In this document: positions 35,894-45,420 of the stretch, one piece after another
Position numbering within the stretch: the stretch's first letter is position 1
Layout of the letters: each line of letters starts with the position of its first letter
Assembly: GCF_006385595.1 (NCBI RefSeq)
Contig: NZ_CP041046.1
Coordinates: forward strand, 434,001-498,000
Source of the DNA: Luteibacter pinisoli
GTDB lineage: Bacteria; Pseudomonadota; Gammaproteobacteria; Xanthomonadales; Rhodanobacteraceae
Direction: 5' to 3'
Length of the DNA stretch: 64,000 bases
Notes under the pieces: generated by a model
The model's database searches: none
The model's input: the letters and a program-made list of their open reading frames with translations, nothing else
Told to the model about the DNA's origin: nothing
Program-made: the position numbers and the translations under genes

Positions 35894-38800
35894 TTACAGC
35901 GAGAAGTCGTACTCGGCCGAGACCTGCACGTAACGCGGCGTCTGGAAGCCGGTCGGCACCTTGTAGGTGCTGTTCACCAGCGATGCGCCGTTCGGGTCTT
36001 CGCCCACTTCGTTGATCGTGGTCGTGTGCTGCTTGTTGAACACGTTGAACACGCTGGCCGACAAGGTCACGCCCTTCGCCCACATGGGCTTGTACGAGGC
36101 GTTCAGGTCGATGTTCCAGTAGGACGGGGTACGACCGACCGAACCACGCTTGACGATCATGCCGTCGCAGTACAGGTAGGCACCCGAACCGTAACCGCCG
36201 TTGACCACCGCATCGATCGGGTTCAGGCCGTAGCAGTTTTCCGGACGGCCCGTCTGGAACACGCCATTGGCGCCCACCAGCCATTCGTCGTTGAGCTGCC
36301 ATGCGCCGTAGATCTTGAACGTGTGCTTGCGATCGTTCGGCAGGTAGCCGTTGGTGCCGGCCATGATTTCCGGGTAATCGAACAGTTCGGTCGTGCCGGT
36401 GTCAGCCTGGCCGTTGCTCGAATCCACGCCGCCTTCCGAGTTGCCGCGCAGGTGCGACCACACGTACGACGTCTTCAGGTACCAGGTGTTATCGAAGTTG
36501 CGCTCGGCCGTCAGCTGCAGGGCCTCGTAGGCGCGCTTGTACTTCGGCTCACCGACGTCATCGCCGGTGAGGTGGATGTTGTACATCTTGCCCGTTGCAT
36601 CCACCGGCGTCGTCAGCGTCACGGCGCTGCCCGGGTTGAAGATGTAGCAGCCCGGCACGTTCGCCGCTTCCGGCGTCAGGCTGGTCGTATCCAGGTTCAG
36701 CCCGTACTGCGCGTTGGCGGCCTTGGCGATCGGGCGGAAGTCGCAGGAATCGTCGATGCCGGTGAGGATGCGACGGTAGATCGCCTTCACGCCGAGCGTC
36801 CAGTCTTCCACCTGCTGCTGCGCACCGAGGATGAACTCACGCTGCTTGAACGGCTTGAGGTCCTGCGTGGCCACGGCGGTAGGATTCGGGACCACACCCG
36901 CCTCGCCGTTCGCGTACGTGGTGCCGGTACGTGCCGGGAATGCCGCCGCGTACGCAGGGGGCAGGGCACCGAGGCCGAGCGGCGCGCCGGTGACCGGGTC
37001 CACGCCCGTGTAGCTGAAGTACTTGATCTGGTACAGCGAGGCCGACGCGCCGCGCAGGGCGACGTTGCCGTCCAGCGGCAGCGAGTAGTCGCCGGCGCTG
37101 CCGTAGATCTTCAGGGTGGAATCGCCGTGCACGTCCCACGAGAAGCCCAGGCGCGGCTGCCAGCTGTGCACCTGCTTCACATAGGTCTGACCGAGGCTGT
37201 TGGTGTTCTCGAAGCCGTCGTTGCGCACGCCGATGCGCGCCATGAAGTTGTCGGTGACGTGCCAGTTGTCCTGCAGGTAGTAGGAACGCTGGGTGATGCC
37301 CACCTTCGCGCCGGTGGCGAACACCGTCTGGCGCACCACGCTGTCGGCCGGATCCAGGCCCGGGTCATGGCCGAGGATCTCCGCGGGAATCGAGCTGTAC
37401 GTGTACAGCGCGCCACCCTCGTAGGCGGTGCCGGTGTCGGTCTTGAAGTGGTCGCGTGCCCAGCCACCCTTGATCTCGTGGTCACCCAGGTGGTACTCGA
37501 GGTCGATGCGGCCGGCTTCGCGCTTGTCTTCACCATTGGGCGTATCGAGCGAGCCGCTGGTGAACGAGCAGTGGGGGTAGCCCGCGGCGCCGTTGCTTAC
37601 CGGCGTGCGCGAGTCGGTGATCGACGGGCAGCCCGGCGAGTTGGTGGCGTCGAAGATGTTGCCATCGTACGACTCGACGATGCCGTTGGCCGCGGTCGCC
37701 GTGCTGACGCGCTTGTTCGTGCTCTTGCCGTACTGCGCGGTCAGGGTGAGGTCGTCGGTGATGTAGTTGGTGTACTTCAGGATGTTGGTCATGCCACCCG
37801 TCTTGTCGTACACCTGGCCCAGGTAGTCATCACGGTGCGGCTGGCCGTTGTCGTCGTAGTCGTACCCGTAGATGCTCTGCTGCTGGGTCGAGGTATCGCT
37901 GAATCCGGTGTATTCGAGGATGTTGCTCTCGTTGATATTCCAGTCCAGCTTCACCAGGTAACGCGGATCCTTGATGGTGGTCTTGTTGAAGTTGCCGCCA
38001 CCGGTGGTGTCACCGTAGTGCTCGTCGGCCGTGCGCGTGCCGCCCACGAGGGCAAACATGAACAGCTTGTCCTTGATCAGCGGGCCACCCAGCCAGGCGT
38101 TCCAGCGCTGGCCGAAGTCGGTAGCGTTGCCGGTGCCGTTGTTGCCGATGAGGTAGTTGCTGTTGTGGCGGTTGTTCTGCAACAGCGCGCCGTTCTTCAG
38201 GTACACGTTGGGCTGCTGGGCCTGCAGCTGGTACGGGTTCCAGGTGTAGTCGATGCCGCCCTGCCAGGTATTGGTACCGCGCTTGGTGTTGACCGAGATC
38301 ACGCCGCCGGTGGAGTTGCCGTACTGGGCGTCGTAACCACCGTCCTGGATGTCTTCCGAATCGATGGCTTCGAAGGGCACCTGCGAATAGGTGAGGCTCT
38401 GGAAGAAGTTGGTGACGTTGAAGCCGTTGACGTAATAGCTGTTCTCGGCCACCGACGCACCGCTGAACGATGCCAGGTTGCCGAAGGCGCTATCGCCCTT
38501 GGTGGCGCCCGGGGCGAGCAGGGCGACGGCGGTCTGGTTACGCGCGAGCGGCAGCTGCTTGATCTGGTCGGCGGTCATCACGGTGCTGGTCTGCGCCGAT
38601 GCCACGTCGATGGCGGGCAGCGCGTTGGCGGTGACCGACACCGCCGACAGGTCTTCCGCACCGCCGGCCGCGGCCGGGGCGGCGGAGAGGTTCACGTTGA
38701 AGCCCTGGCCGGCGACCACCTGGACGTCACGCGTCGTGCTGGCGCCGTTGCCGTTGGTGGTGACCTTGTAGCTGCCCGGCAGCAACGAGACGATGTTGAA

Positions 38801-39007
38801 CTTGCCATCGCTGCCGACGGTGGCCGAACGGCTGACGCCGCTGCCGGTATTCGTCGCGGTGATGGTGCTGCCCGGCTGGGCGGTACCGAAGATGCTGCCT
38901 GCGGTGCTCTGTGCGAGCGATGCCGTGCTGGCGAAGCCAAGCCCGATCGCGACCGCGAGCGCAAGGGTGCGCCGGCCTGGTTGCCTGTTCGTGTGACCCG
39001 TGTTCAT
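35894..39007 (-). CDS. Oar-like TonB-dependent outer-membrane receptor, copy 1
   Basis: A 1037-residue outer-membrane receptor. It has a signal peptide ending ASLAQ (about 33), a carboxypeptidase-regulatory-like beta-sandwich (about 34-115: GSIFGTAQPGSTITATNTGSG), a TonB-box-like LSAVSVTANALP, a plug domain with YYVNGFNVTNFF and GYDAQYGNSTGGVISVNTKRGTN, then a long beta-barrel ending QVSAEYDFSL. This is the Oar/xanthomonad transporter layout. The ligand is unknown; related receptors take up large or plant-derived substrates or act in adhesion. GGGGAG precedes the ATG. A paralogue lies upstream on the same strand. Confidence 0.9.
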   Translation of the reverse strand: MNTGHTNRQPGRRTLALAVAIGLGFASTASLAQSTAGSIFGTAQPGSTITATNTGSGVSRSATVGSDGKFNIVSLLPGSYKVTTNGNGASTTRDVQVVAGQGFNVNLSAAPAAAGGAEDLSAVSVTANALPAIDVASAQTSTVMTADQIKQLPLARNQTAVALLAPGATKGDSAFGNLASFSGASVAENSYYVNGFNVTNFFQSLTYSQVPFEAIDSEDIQDGGYDAQYGNSTGGVISVNTKRGTNTWQGGIDYTWNPYQLQAQQPNVYLKNGALLQNNRHNSNYLIGNNGTGNATDFGQRWNAWLGGPLIKDKLFMFALVGGTRTADEHYGDTTGGGNFNKTTIKDPRYLVKLDWNINESNILEYTGFSDTSTQQQSIYGYDYDDNGQPHRDDYLGQVYDKTGGMTNILKYTNYITDDLTLTAQYGKSTNKRVSTATAANGIVESYDGNIFDATNSPGCPSITDSRTPVSNGAAGYPHCSFTSGSLDTPNGEDKREAGRIDLEYHLGDHEIKGGWARDHFKTDTGTAYEGGALYTYSSIPAEILGHDPGLDPADSVVRQTVFATGAKVGITQRSYYLQDNWHVTDNFMARIGVRNDGFENTNSLGQTYVKQVHSWQPRLGFSWDVHGDSTLKIYGSAGDYSLPLDGNVALRGASASLYQIKYFSYTGVDPVTGAPLGLGALPPAYAAAFPARTGTTYANGEAGVVPNPTAVATQDLKPFKQREFILGAQQQVEDWTLGVKAIYRRILTGIDDSCDFRPIAKAANAQYGLNLDTTSLTPEAANVPGCYIFNPGSAVTLTTPVDATGKMYNIHLTGDDVGEPKYKRAYEALQLTAERNFDNTWYLKTSYVWSHLRGNSEGGVDSSNGQADTGTTELFDYPEIMAGTNGYLPNDRKHTFKIYGAWQLNDEWLVGANGVFQTGRPENCYGLNPIDAVVNGGYGSGAYLYCDGMIVKRGSVGRTPSYWNIDLNASYKPMWAKGVTLSASVFNVFNKQHTTTINEVGEDPNGASLVNSTYKVPTGFQTPRYVQVSAEYDFSL

Positions 39008-39297
39008 TAAATCTCCCCGGAAAATGACAAGTGATGCAAACCGGTTCGCGTGCCTTGGCGAGGGCGCCCGGTGGTGTGTGTGCCGCGAGTTGCGTTAACA
39101 AATCCGCAACAAGCGGGCTGAAACTACGCGCGGCAGTGATCGCCACTCAATGCGCGGTTCATGAACGCGGGGAATTGAGGCTATTGCGCCGGCGGCATTC
39201 GCAAGGGCGGGTAGGGTGCCTTGCGAAGCGACTTTGGCCGAGCGTCGCCCTTTGCGGTTTTGCAGCAGGGATTTCTTGCGGGATTTGTTAGCCCGCA

Positions 39298-39315
39298 GAT
39301 GAAACATGTTTCATC
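39298..39315. promoter_or_regulatory. 18-bp perfect palindrome GATGAAACATGTTTCATC
   Basis: Fully symmetric and AT-richer than its surroundings, about 290 bp before the start of receptor copy 1. TGAAAC-GTTTCA half-sites are typical of LacI-family operators, and xanthomonad TonB receptors are often under LacI-type repressors. Which protein binds is unknown. Confidence 0.5.
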
Positions 39316-39369
39316 GAAAGCGGCTTTTTGTGCTGCGTTGTTGCGGGCTTTCAAGCCCCCGAACCAGGC

Positions 39370-39403
39370 AAAAAAATGGCCGCTCCCTTCCAAGGGAGCG
39401 GCC
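39370..39403 (-). terminator. Rho-independent terminator of the second TonB-dependent receptor
   Basis: A perfect 12-bp stem GGCCGCTCCCTT/AAGGGAGCGGCC with a 2-base centre, followed on the minus strand by A then a run of T. It lies 43 bp after the receptor stop. Confidence 0.93.
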
Positions 39404-39445
39404 GAGATCCGGGGAACTGCACCTGTTGTTGTTATGCGTGCTGCA

Positions 39446-42400
39446 TCAAAGCGTGAAGTCGTACCGTGCGCCGAGGCGGACGTAGCGCGGATCCTGGAAG
39501 GAGCGAGCGCGCTTGTACTGCGGGTTGGGCGAGCCATTGGGCAGTTCGCCGTACTCGTAGTACTGGGTGACCTGCTGCTGGCCGAGCAGGTTGAACACGT
39601 CCACCGAGAAGGTGAGCTTGTGGTCGGCGAAGAGCGGCTTCCACGCGGCGCTTACGTCAACCGTCTTCGTCCAAGGCGTGCGGCCATACGAGCCACGCGG
39701 CGCGGGCTCACCGTTGCACCAGAAGTAGTTGTTGCCGTAGCCGTACGGATCGCCACCCACGGAGGCCGGGCGGGTACCCAGGCAGCTGACCGGCGCACCG
39801 GAGGTGATGCGGGTGACGGTCGAGAACTGCCACTCGTCGTTCAGGACATACGTGCCGTAGACGCGAAGCTGGTGCTTGCGGTCGTTCGGCAGGTCGCCAT
39901 TGGTGTTCTCCATGATCGCCGGGAAATCCCAGCTTTCGGTGGTGGACACGTCGGCCTGGACGATGTTCGAGTCCAGCTGGCCTTCCGAGTTACCGTAGCT
40001 GCGCGAGTAGGTGTAGTCGATCTTGCCGTACCACTTGTCGCTGAACTGGTGTTCGGCGTACAGGTCGAGCATGTAGTACGAACGCTTCGGCTTCGGGAAC
40101 CCGAGGTCGGAGGCGGTGAGCGGCACGCTCAGGTACTGGCCGTCGGCGGGCGAGAGCGTGAACGTGTTGGCGCGGCCCGGGTTGAACAGCCAGCAACCGG
40201 TGCTTCGGCCGATACCGGCCTTCACCTCGTCGCTCAGCCCGTTGCGGTCGCCCCATGCCTGCAGCGACGACGGATCGCACATGTCGTCGATGAGGCTGCG
40301 CAGCTTGCGATACATGCCCTTGGCACCGACCACCCAGTTGTTTTCCAACTGCTTGTCGAAACCGAGGATGTACTCGTCCTGGTAGTACGAGTGCAGCTGC
40401 TGTGCCGAGACGGTCTTCGCATCCGGCGGGATGCCGTTGGCGCCGTTCAGGTAGTACGTGCCCGAGTACGGGCCGCTGATCAGGCCGGTGGGCGCGCCCG
40501 TGGCCGGGTCGATCCCGGTGAAGCCGAAGTACTGCGACGGATACGTGGACGGACCGGCACCGCGCACAGCCACCGAGGTGGGCAGGCCGAGGTGGTAGCG
40601 GCCGGCATTGGCGTAGATCTTCAGCGAGCTGTCGCCGTAGACGTCCCACGACACACCCAGGCGCGGATCGAGCTGGTGGCGCGAGCGGGCATAGGCTTCG
40701 CCCACGCCGTTGTAGTTGGAGAACTGCTCGTTACGCAGGCCGATGTACGAATGCCAGCGGTCGCTGATCTGCCAGTTGTCTTCTGCGAACTGCGAGCGTT
40801 GGTTGGTGCGCGCGGAGGTGCCGGTGGACAGGGCGGTGGACTCGACGTAGTAGCCGTTGGCGAAGTCAGCCGGGTTGTACAGCGCCGGGTCGAGGCCCAG
40901 GTTGCTCAGGCGGTTCTGGATCGACGAGCCGTCGCCGATGTCGTTGTAGATGTAGCCGGTACCGCCCACGGGCACGGCACCCCAGGTGGCGCGGAGCACG
41001 TAGTTATCGACACCCGCGCGCAGGTCATGGTCACCCAGGCGGTATTCGATGTTGGCGCTCCAGCCCTTCGTGCTGTCCTTGGAGCCGGGGGTCAGCTGGG
41101 TGGTCGAGCCCACGACGCAACCGCCCTGCGGATTCGCCTTGAACGCCGTGCGGTTGTCGGTGATCGACGTGCAGTTGAGGCCACCGGCCTGGTCCACCAC
41201 CTGCGAGTGGTCGGAGTGGGCGCGGCCGTACATGGCATTGATGGTCAGGTCGTCGGTGACGTAGCCGGTGTAATGCGCGATGTAGGTATCGCCGCCGGGC
41301 GTGCCGTTGGTCTGGGTGCCGTTGTAGTTCTTGGTGTACTGGTGGCCGAGGTAATCGCCGCGGCCGGTGGTGTAGTTGTAACCGAAGATCGAGGAGTCGA
41401 CCGTTTCCGTGTCACCGATGCCCGTCAGTTCCAGGATGTTGTTATCGGTGATGTTCCAGTCGATCTTGGTCAACCAGCGCTTGGTCTTCGAGGTATCGCG
41501 CTCGTCGTCGTTGGCGCCGTTGGCGGCGGTGTAGTTACCGGTCTGGCGGATCCAGTCCGCGGCGGCAAAGATGAACAGCTTGTCCTTGATCAGGGCGCCG
41601 CCGAGCGAGCCGGAGTACTGCAGGTTGTTCTGGTCGCGCCAGGTGTACGGGTTGCCGCGCTGGTACTTCGTTCCGTCGCGGTAGTAGATGTTGCGCGGGG
41701 CCTGGGCGAGCGAGTCCGGCGAATACAGCACCTGGACGTCGCCCTTCCAGTCGTTGGAGCCGCGCTTGGTCACGACGTTGATCACGCCGCCGGTGGAGCG
41801 GCCGTACTCGGCGCCGTAACCACCGATGAGCACCTGCTCCTGGTCGATCGCGTCATAGGGCAGCTGGCGGGAGCTGACGCCGGTAAGCGGGTTGGTGACC
41901 TGGAAGCCGTTGATGTAATACGCGTTCTCCGATGCGGACGAGCCACCGAAGGACAGCGCGTTGCCGTAGCCGCGGGCCGCCGAGGTGGTACCCGGGGCCA
42001 GGAGGGCGATGGAGCTGATGGAGGTGCGGGCGATCGGCAGCTTGGAGAGCTGGTCGGCGCTGAGCACCGTGCGCGAGTCGACCGAGCTGACGTCGATGCT
42101 CGGCAGGCTGTTGGCGGTGACCTGCACGCTGCCCAGTTCCGTGGCGTTGCCGGCGGTGGCGGTCGCGGCAAACGACACGTCCGTGCTCTGGCTGATCTGG
42201 GTCTGCACCTTCTTGTGCGTGTCGACCGCCGTGCCGTTGTGCATCAGCGTCACGTCGTACAAGCCGATGGGCAGCGAGTTGGCGCGGTAACGGCCGCTGC
42301 TGTCCACCGTGATATCGCGGCGCAGGCCGGTGTCGGTGTTCTCGATATGGACGACGTCGCCGGGCGTGGCGGAGCCGAAGATGGAGCCGGTGGCGTTGCT

Positions 42401-42502
42401 CTGGGCGAGCGCGCCGCCGCTGGCGGCGGCCGCGACGGCAAAGGCAACGGCCAGTGTGAGTTTGCGGCGCGGCGGGGCCGCGGTGCGCGAGACGAACTGC
42501 AT
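39446..42502 (-). CDS. Oar-like TonB-dependent outer-membrane receptor, copy 2
   Basis: A 1018-residue paralogue of the neighbouring receptor: signal peptide ending GALAQ, regulatory-like domain (ATGSIFGSATPGDVVHIENT), TonB-box-like LGSVQVTANSLPSID, plug with YYINGFQVTNPL and GYGAEYGRSTGGVINVVTKRGSN, and barrel ending RLGARYDFTL. The two proteins share layout and many plug and C-terminal motifs but differ through the loops, so the duplication is old. I chose the ATG with AGGAGG 9 bp upstream; the longer frame adds 18 residues before the signal peptide. Each copy has its own terminator, so they are separate units. Confidence 0.9.
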   Translation of the reverse strand: MQFVSRTAAPPRRKLTLAVAFAVAAAASGGALAQSNATGSIFGSATPGDVVHIENTDTGLRRDITVDSSGRYRANSLPIGLYDVTLMHNGTAVDTHKKVQTQISQSTDVSFAATATAGNATELGSVQVTANSLPSIDVSSVDSRTVLSADQLSKLPIARTSISSIALLAPGTTSAARGYGNALSFGGSSASENAYYINGFQVTNPLTGVSSRQLPYDAIDQEQVLIGGYGAEYGRSTGGVINVVTKRGSNDWKGDVQVLYSPDSLAQAPRNIYYRDGTKYQRGNPYTWRDQNNLQYSGSLGGALIKDKLFIFAAADWIRQTGNYTAANGANDDERDTSKTKRWLTKIDWNITDNNILELTGIGDTETVDSSIFGYNYTTGRGDYLGHQYTKNYNGTQTNGTPGGDTYIAHYTGYVTDDLTINAMYGRAHSDHSQVVDQAGGLNCTSITDNRTAFKANPQGGCVVGSTTQLTPGSKDSTKGWSANIEYRLGDHDLRAGVDNYVLRATWGAVPVGGTGYIYNDIGDGSSIQNRLSNLGLDPALYNPADFANGYYVESTALSTGTSARTNQRSQFAEDNWQISDRWHSYIGLRNEQFSNYNGVGEAYARSRHQLDPRLGVSWDVYGDSSLKIYANAGRYHLGLPTSVAVRGAGPSTYPSQYFGFTGIDPATGAPTGLISGPYSGTYYLNGANGIPPDAKTVSAQQLHSYYQDEYILGFDKQLENNWVVGAKGMYRKLRSLIDDMCDPSSLQAWGDRNGLSDEVKAGIGRSTGCWLFNPGRANTFTLSPADGQYLSVPLTASDLGFPKPKRSYYMLDLYAEHQFSDKWYGKIDYTYSRSYGNSEGQLDSNIVQADVSTTESWDFPAIMENTNGDLPNDRKHQLRVYGTYVLNDEWQFSTVTRITSGAPVSCLGTRPASVGGDPYGYGNNYFWCNGEPAPRGSYGRTPWTKTVDVSAAWKPLFADHKLTFSVDVFNLLGQQQVTQYYEYGELPNGSPNPQYKRARSFQDPRYVRLGARYDFTL

Positions 42503-42966
42503 GAACCTACCCTCCTGAAAGACGCTTCTGACGAATGGCGGGACGAACAACCCCACACCCGCGCGGCACGCGGATGGTCACCGCGGCTGCGGTGGGTTGG
42601 TCGATGAGCACGATTACGCGGTGCCGCCTGCCTTCTGGCGGGCAAACGGCATCACGCGGTCAAGGCAGGCGCAAACGCGAGCCTTTGGAAGGGAGTACAA
42701 ACCGGAACGGAGCTGGCATGTCGGATTCCCCAAATAGACGACAAGAAAGGTTCTGCCGTGTAAGCCGTGCTGCCTCGCGTACATCCCCTGGAGGCAGCTA
42801 TCGACAGCACCAGAGTCCGGTGCGTGAAAACAACGTAAACCCGTGAAATACTTGTAAACAATAGGAATAAGTCCTAAGCAGGTACTTACGTCCGAATCGC
42901 AGGAAATTACGCTTTCATGGGGCTTTCGGCTTGCCCTTCCGGGCCCCGGGTCGGTAGCGTGAGGTG
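42503..42966. other. Intergenic region between receptor copy 2 and the antiporter gene
   Basis: 464 bp, divergent promoters expected. It becomes AT-rich from about 42815 to 42885. A perfect 8-bp inverted repeat GCTGCCTC/GAGGCAGC with a 14-base loop lies at 42769-42798 and would form a hairpin in the receptor leader if transcription starts beyond it. Short frames here have no protein-like character. Confidence 0.5.
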
Positions 42967-44625
42967 ATGGAACTTGTCATCACCATCCTCGTCCTCCTGC
43001 TGGTCGTCGCCTTGTCGGGCGCGGTCGTGCGCATCCTGCCCTTTCGCCTGCCCTTGCCGGTGGTGCAGATCGCCCTGGGTGCGCTGCTGGCACGGCCTTT
43101 CGGGCTGCATGTCGAATTCGACCCCGAGCTGTTCTTCCTGCTGTTTATTCCGCCGCTGCTGTTCGCCGACGGCTGGCGCATTCCCAAGCGCGAACTGTTC
43201 CTGCTGCGCGGGCCGATCCTCGCGCTGGCCATTGGCCTGGTGTTCTTCACCATCGTCGGTGTCGGCTACTTCGTGCACTGGATGATTCCCACCGTGCCGC
43301 TGGCCGTGGCGTTCGCGCTGGCGGCAGTGCTGTCGCCCACCGATGCGGTGGCCACGTCGTCAGTGACCGGCGGTACGCGCATGCCGTCGCGGCTGATGCA
43401 CGTCCTCTCCGGTGAGGCCCTGCTCAACGATGCATCGGGACTGGTGGCGCTGCAGTTTGCCGTCGCGGCGGAAATCACCGGCCATTTTTCCGTGTGGAAG
43501 GCGGCAGGCGACTTCGCCGTAACCGCGCTGGGTGGTGTCGCGGCGGGCGCACTGGTGGCCTACACGTTCGGCCTCTTTCGCCGGCGGCTGCTGCGCTGGA
43601 GTGGCGAGGTCGATTCCGCCAGCCAGGTCGCGTTGCTTCTGCTGTTGCCGTTCGCTGCCTACCTGCTCGCGGAACACTTCGGTGTCAGCGGCATCCTCGC
43701 GGCGGTGGCGGCGGGCATGATGATGAACTACACCGATGTGCTCAAAGGCAGCTACGTGGCCACGCGCATGCAGAACAGTGCGGTGTGGTCGATGGTGGAG
43801 TTCGTCTTCAACGGCCTGATCTTCCTGCTGCTGGGCATGCAGCTGCCGGGAATCGTCGATGGCGCGAAGACGGACCTGCAGCAAGCCGGCGGCGGTGAGC
43901 TGTGGTACCTCGGCGCTTACGTCGTGGCCATCACCCTGGTGCTGGTGATCCTGCGTTTCATCTGGGTGTGGGTGTCGTTCCGCTTCGTGCTGATGCGTGC
44001 CCTGCACCGCGGCGAAAAGCGGCCCAAGGTGGGCACGCGGCTGATGTGGACGACGGCGCTGGCAGGGGTGCGCGGAGCGATCACCATGGCCGGTGTGCTC
44101 TCGCTGCCCTTCCTGAAGGCACCGGGCGTCGCGTTCCCCGTGCGGGACCTGATGATCTTCCTCGCCTCGGGCGTCATCCTGTGCACGCTGTTGTTCGGCG
44201 TCGTCGGTTTGCCGCTCTCGGTGAAGGGGCTGAAGTTGCCCGGCGAGGATCCGCGGGTTCGCGAAGAGCGCAAGGCACGCGCGCTGGCGGCCGAGGCCGC
44301 GCTGCACGGTATTGCCGAAGAACAGAACAAGGTGGAGGAGAGCGGCGATGCAGACGCAGTGGCGCTGGCGTCACGCGTGGCCGCGCGGGTCATGGCCGAT
44401 TACCAGCAGCGCCTGGAGGCCGCGGGCGACGAGGGCGACGTGCCGGACAAGGCGCGTGCCGAAGCGGGTACGGAGCGCGTCATGCGGCTGGCGGCCCTGC
44501 GCGCCGAGCGGCGCAAGCTCTACGAGCTGCGCCGCGACCACAGCATCAATGACGAGACGCTGCGCACGCTGGTGCGCGAGGTCGATCTCGCCGAGGCCTC
44601 GCTTACCGGCTTACACGCCGGCTGA
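42967..44625 (+). CDS. CPA1-family Na+(K+)/H+ antiporter (NhaP type)
   Basis: Inner-membrane cation/proton exchanger of 552 residues with about 12 membrane segments to residue 420. The ion-binding region reads AAVLSPTDAVATSSV, then GEALLNDASGLVALQFAV, the CPA1 pattern. The last 125 residues form a charged, Ala/Glu/Arg-rich cytosolic helical tail, probably coiled coil. ATG is preferred; a GTG directly before it is possible. It overlaps tatD at the 3' end by 15 bp in convergent orientation. Confidence 0.88.
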   Translation: MELVITILVLLLVVALSGAVVRILPFRLPLPVVQIALGALLARPFGLHVEFDPELFFLLFIPPLLFADGWRIPKRELFLLRGPILALAIGLVFFTIVGVGYFVHWMIPTVPLAVAFALAAVLSPTDAVATSSVTGGTRMPSRLMHVLSGEALLNDASGLVALQFAVAAEITGHFSVWKAAGDFAVTALGGVAAGALVAYTFGLFRRRLLRWSGEVDSASQVALLLLLPFAAYLLAEHFGVSGILAAVAAGMMMNYTDVLKGSYVATRMQNSAVWSMVEFVFNGLIFLLLGMQLPGIVDGAKTDLQQAGGGELWYLGAYVVAITLVLVILRFIWVWVSFRFVLMRALHRGEKRPKVGTRLMWTTALAGVRGAITMAGVLSLPFLKAPGVAFPVRDLMIFLASGVILCTLLFGVVGLPLSVKGLKLPGEDPRVREERKARALAAEAALHGIAEEQNKVEESGDADAVALASRVAARVMADYQQRLEAAGDEGDVPDKARAEAGTERVMRLAALRAERRKLYELRRDHSINDETLRTLVREVDLAEASLTGLHAG

Positions 44626-45420
44626 AGCAAGCTCGGGCAGGCGGAAGAAGCGTTCGGCCGTGCGCGTCGACGCTTCGGTCACCGCCTCGCGCGTTTCCCC
44701 GCGATCCTTCGCTACCTCGTCACGAATGTGGGCGAGGTACATCGGCTCATTGCGCCGGTCCTTCGGCATCGGCCGCAGGGTGCGTGGCAGCAGGTAGGGT
44801 GAATCGGTTTCCAGCATGAGCCGGTCCGCCGGGATCAGCTTCACCAGCTCGCGCAGGTGCGCGCCCCGGCGTTCGTCACAGATCCAGCCGGTGATGCCGA
44901 TGTGGCAATCCAGGTCAAGGTAATCGCGCAGGGCGTCGCCGGTGTCGGTGAAGCAGTGGACCACCGCGGCGGGCACCTTGTCGCGGTAGCGCTTCAGCAG
45001 CGCAAGGAAGTCGTGGTGCGCGTCGCGCTGGTGCAGGAACAGCGGCATGCCGAACTCCGCCGCGATGGCGAGCTGGCGTTCGAACACCTCGCGCTGTGTC
45101 TCGCGGGGCGAGTAGTTGCGATTGTAGTCCAGGCCGGTTTCGCCCACCGCGCGCACTTCCGGCTCCGTGGCCAGCCGGCGCAGCAGCGCATCGGTGGCGT
45201 CGTCGTAGTCGACGGCGTGGTGGGGGTGGACCCCCGCGGTCGCAAAAAGCCGCCCCCCGCTGGCACGCGCCAGGCTCAGGGCGTGCTCACTTCCTTCGCG
45301 TGAAGCTCCCGTGATGACCATGCGGCCCACGCCGTGGGCGCTTGCCCGTGCGAGCACGTCAGCCAGGTCGGCGTGGAAGGAATCGTGCGTCAGGTTCGCG
45401 CCGATATCGATCAAGTCCAT
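44611..45420 (-). CDS. tatD: TatD family metal-dependent hydrolase/DNase
   Basis: A 269-residue TIM-barrel hydrolase, close along its length to E. coli TatD: start DIGANLTHDSF, STAGVHPH-like ATAGVHPHHA, VGETGLDYNRNYS with the metal-ligand Glu, HCFTDTGDALRDYL, ITGWICDERRG, and ETDSPYLLPRTLRPMPKDRRNEP with the catalytic Asp. TatD has 3'-5' exonuclease activity and a suggested role in DNA repair. It stands alone here, away from any tatABC genes. Confidence 0.9.
   Translation of the reverse strand: MDLIDIGANLTHDSFHADLADVLARASAHGVGRMVITGASREGSEHALSLARASGGRLFATAGVHPHHAVDYDDATDALLRRLATEPEVRAVGETGLDYNRNYSPRETQREVFERQLAIAAEFGMPLFLHQRDAHHDFLALLKRYRDKVPAAVVHCFTDTGDALRDYLDLDCHIGITGWICDERRGAHLRELVKLIPADRLMLETDSPYLLPRTLRPMPKDRRNEPMYLAHIRDEVAKDRGETREAVTEASTRTAERFFRLPELASAGV

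Larger units (their letters stand above)
39008..39445. other. Intergenic region between the two TonB-dependent receptors
   Basis: 438 bp without a gene. It contains the terminator of the upstream receptor, an 18-bp palindrome (both listed) and a 10-bp palindrome GTTCATGAAC near 39157. It must hold the promoter of copy 1. I found no convincing -35/-10 pair. Confidence 0.5.
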
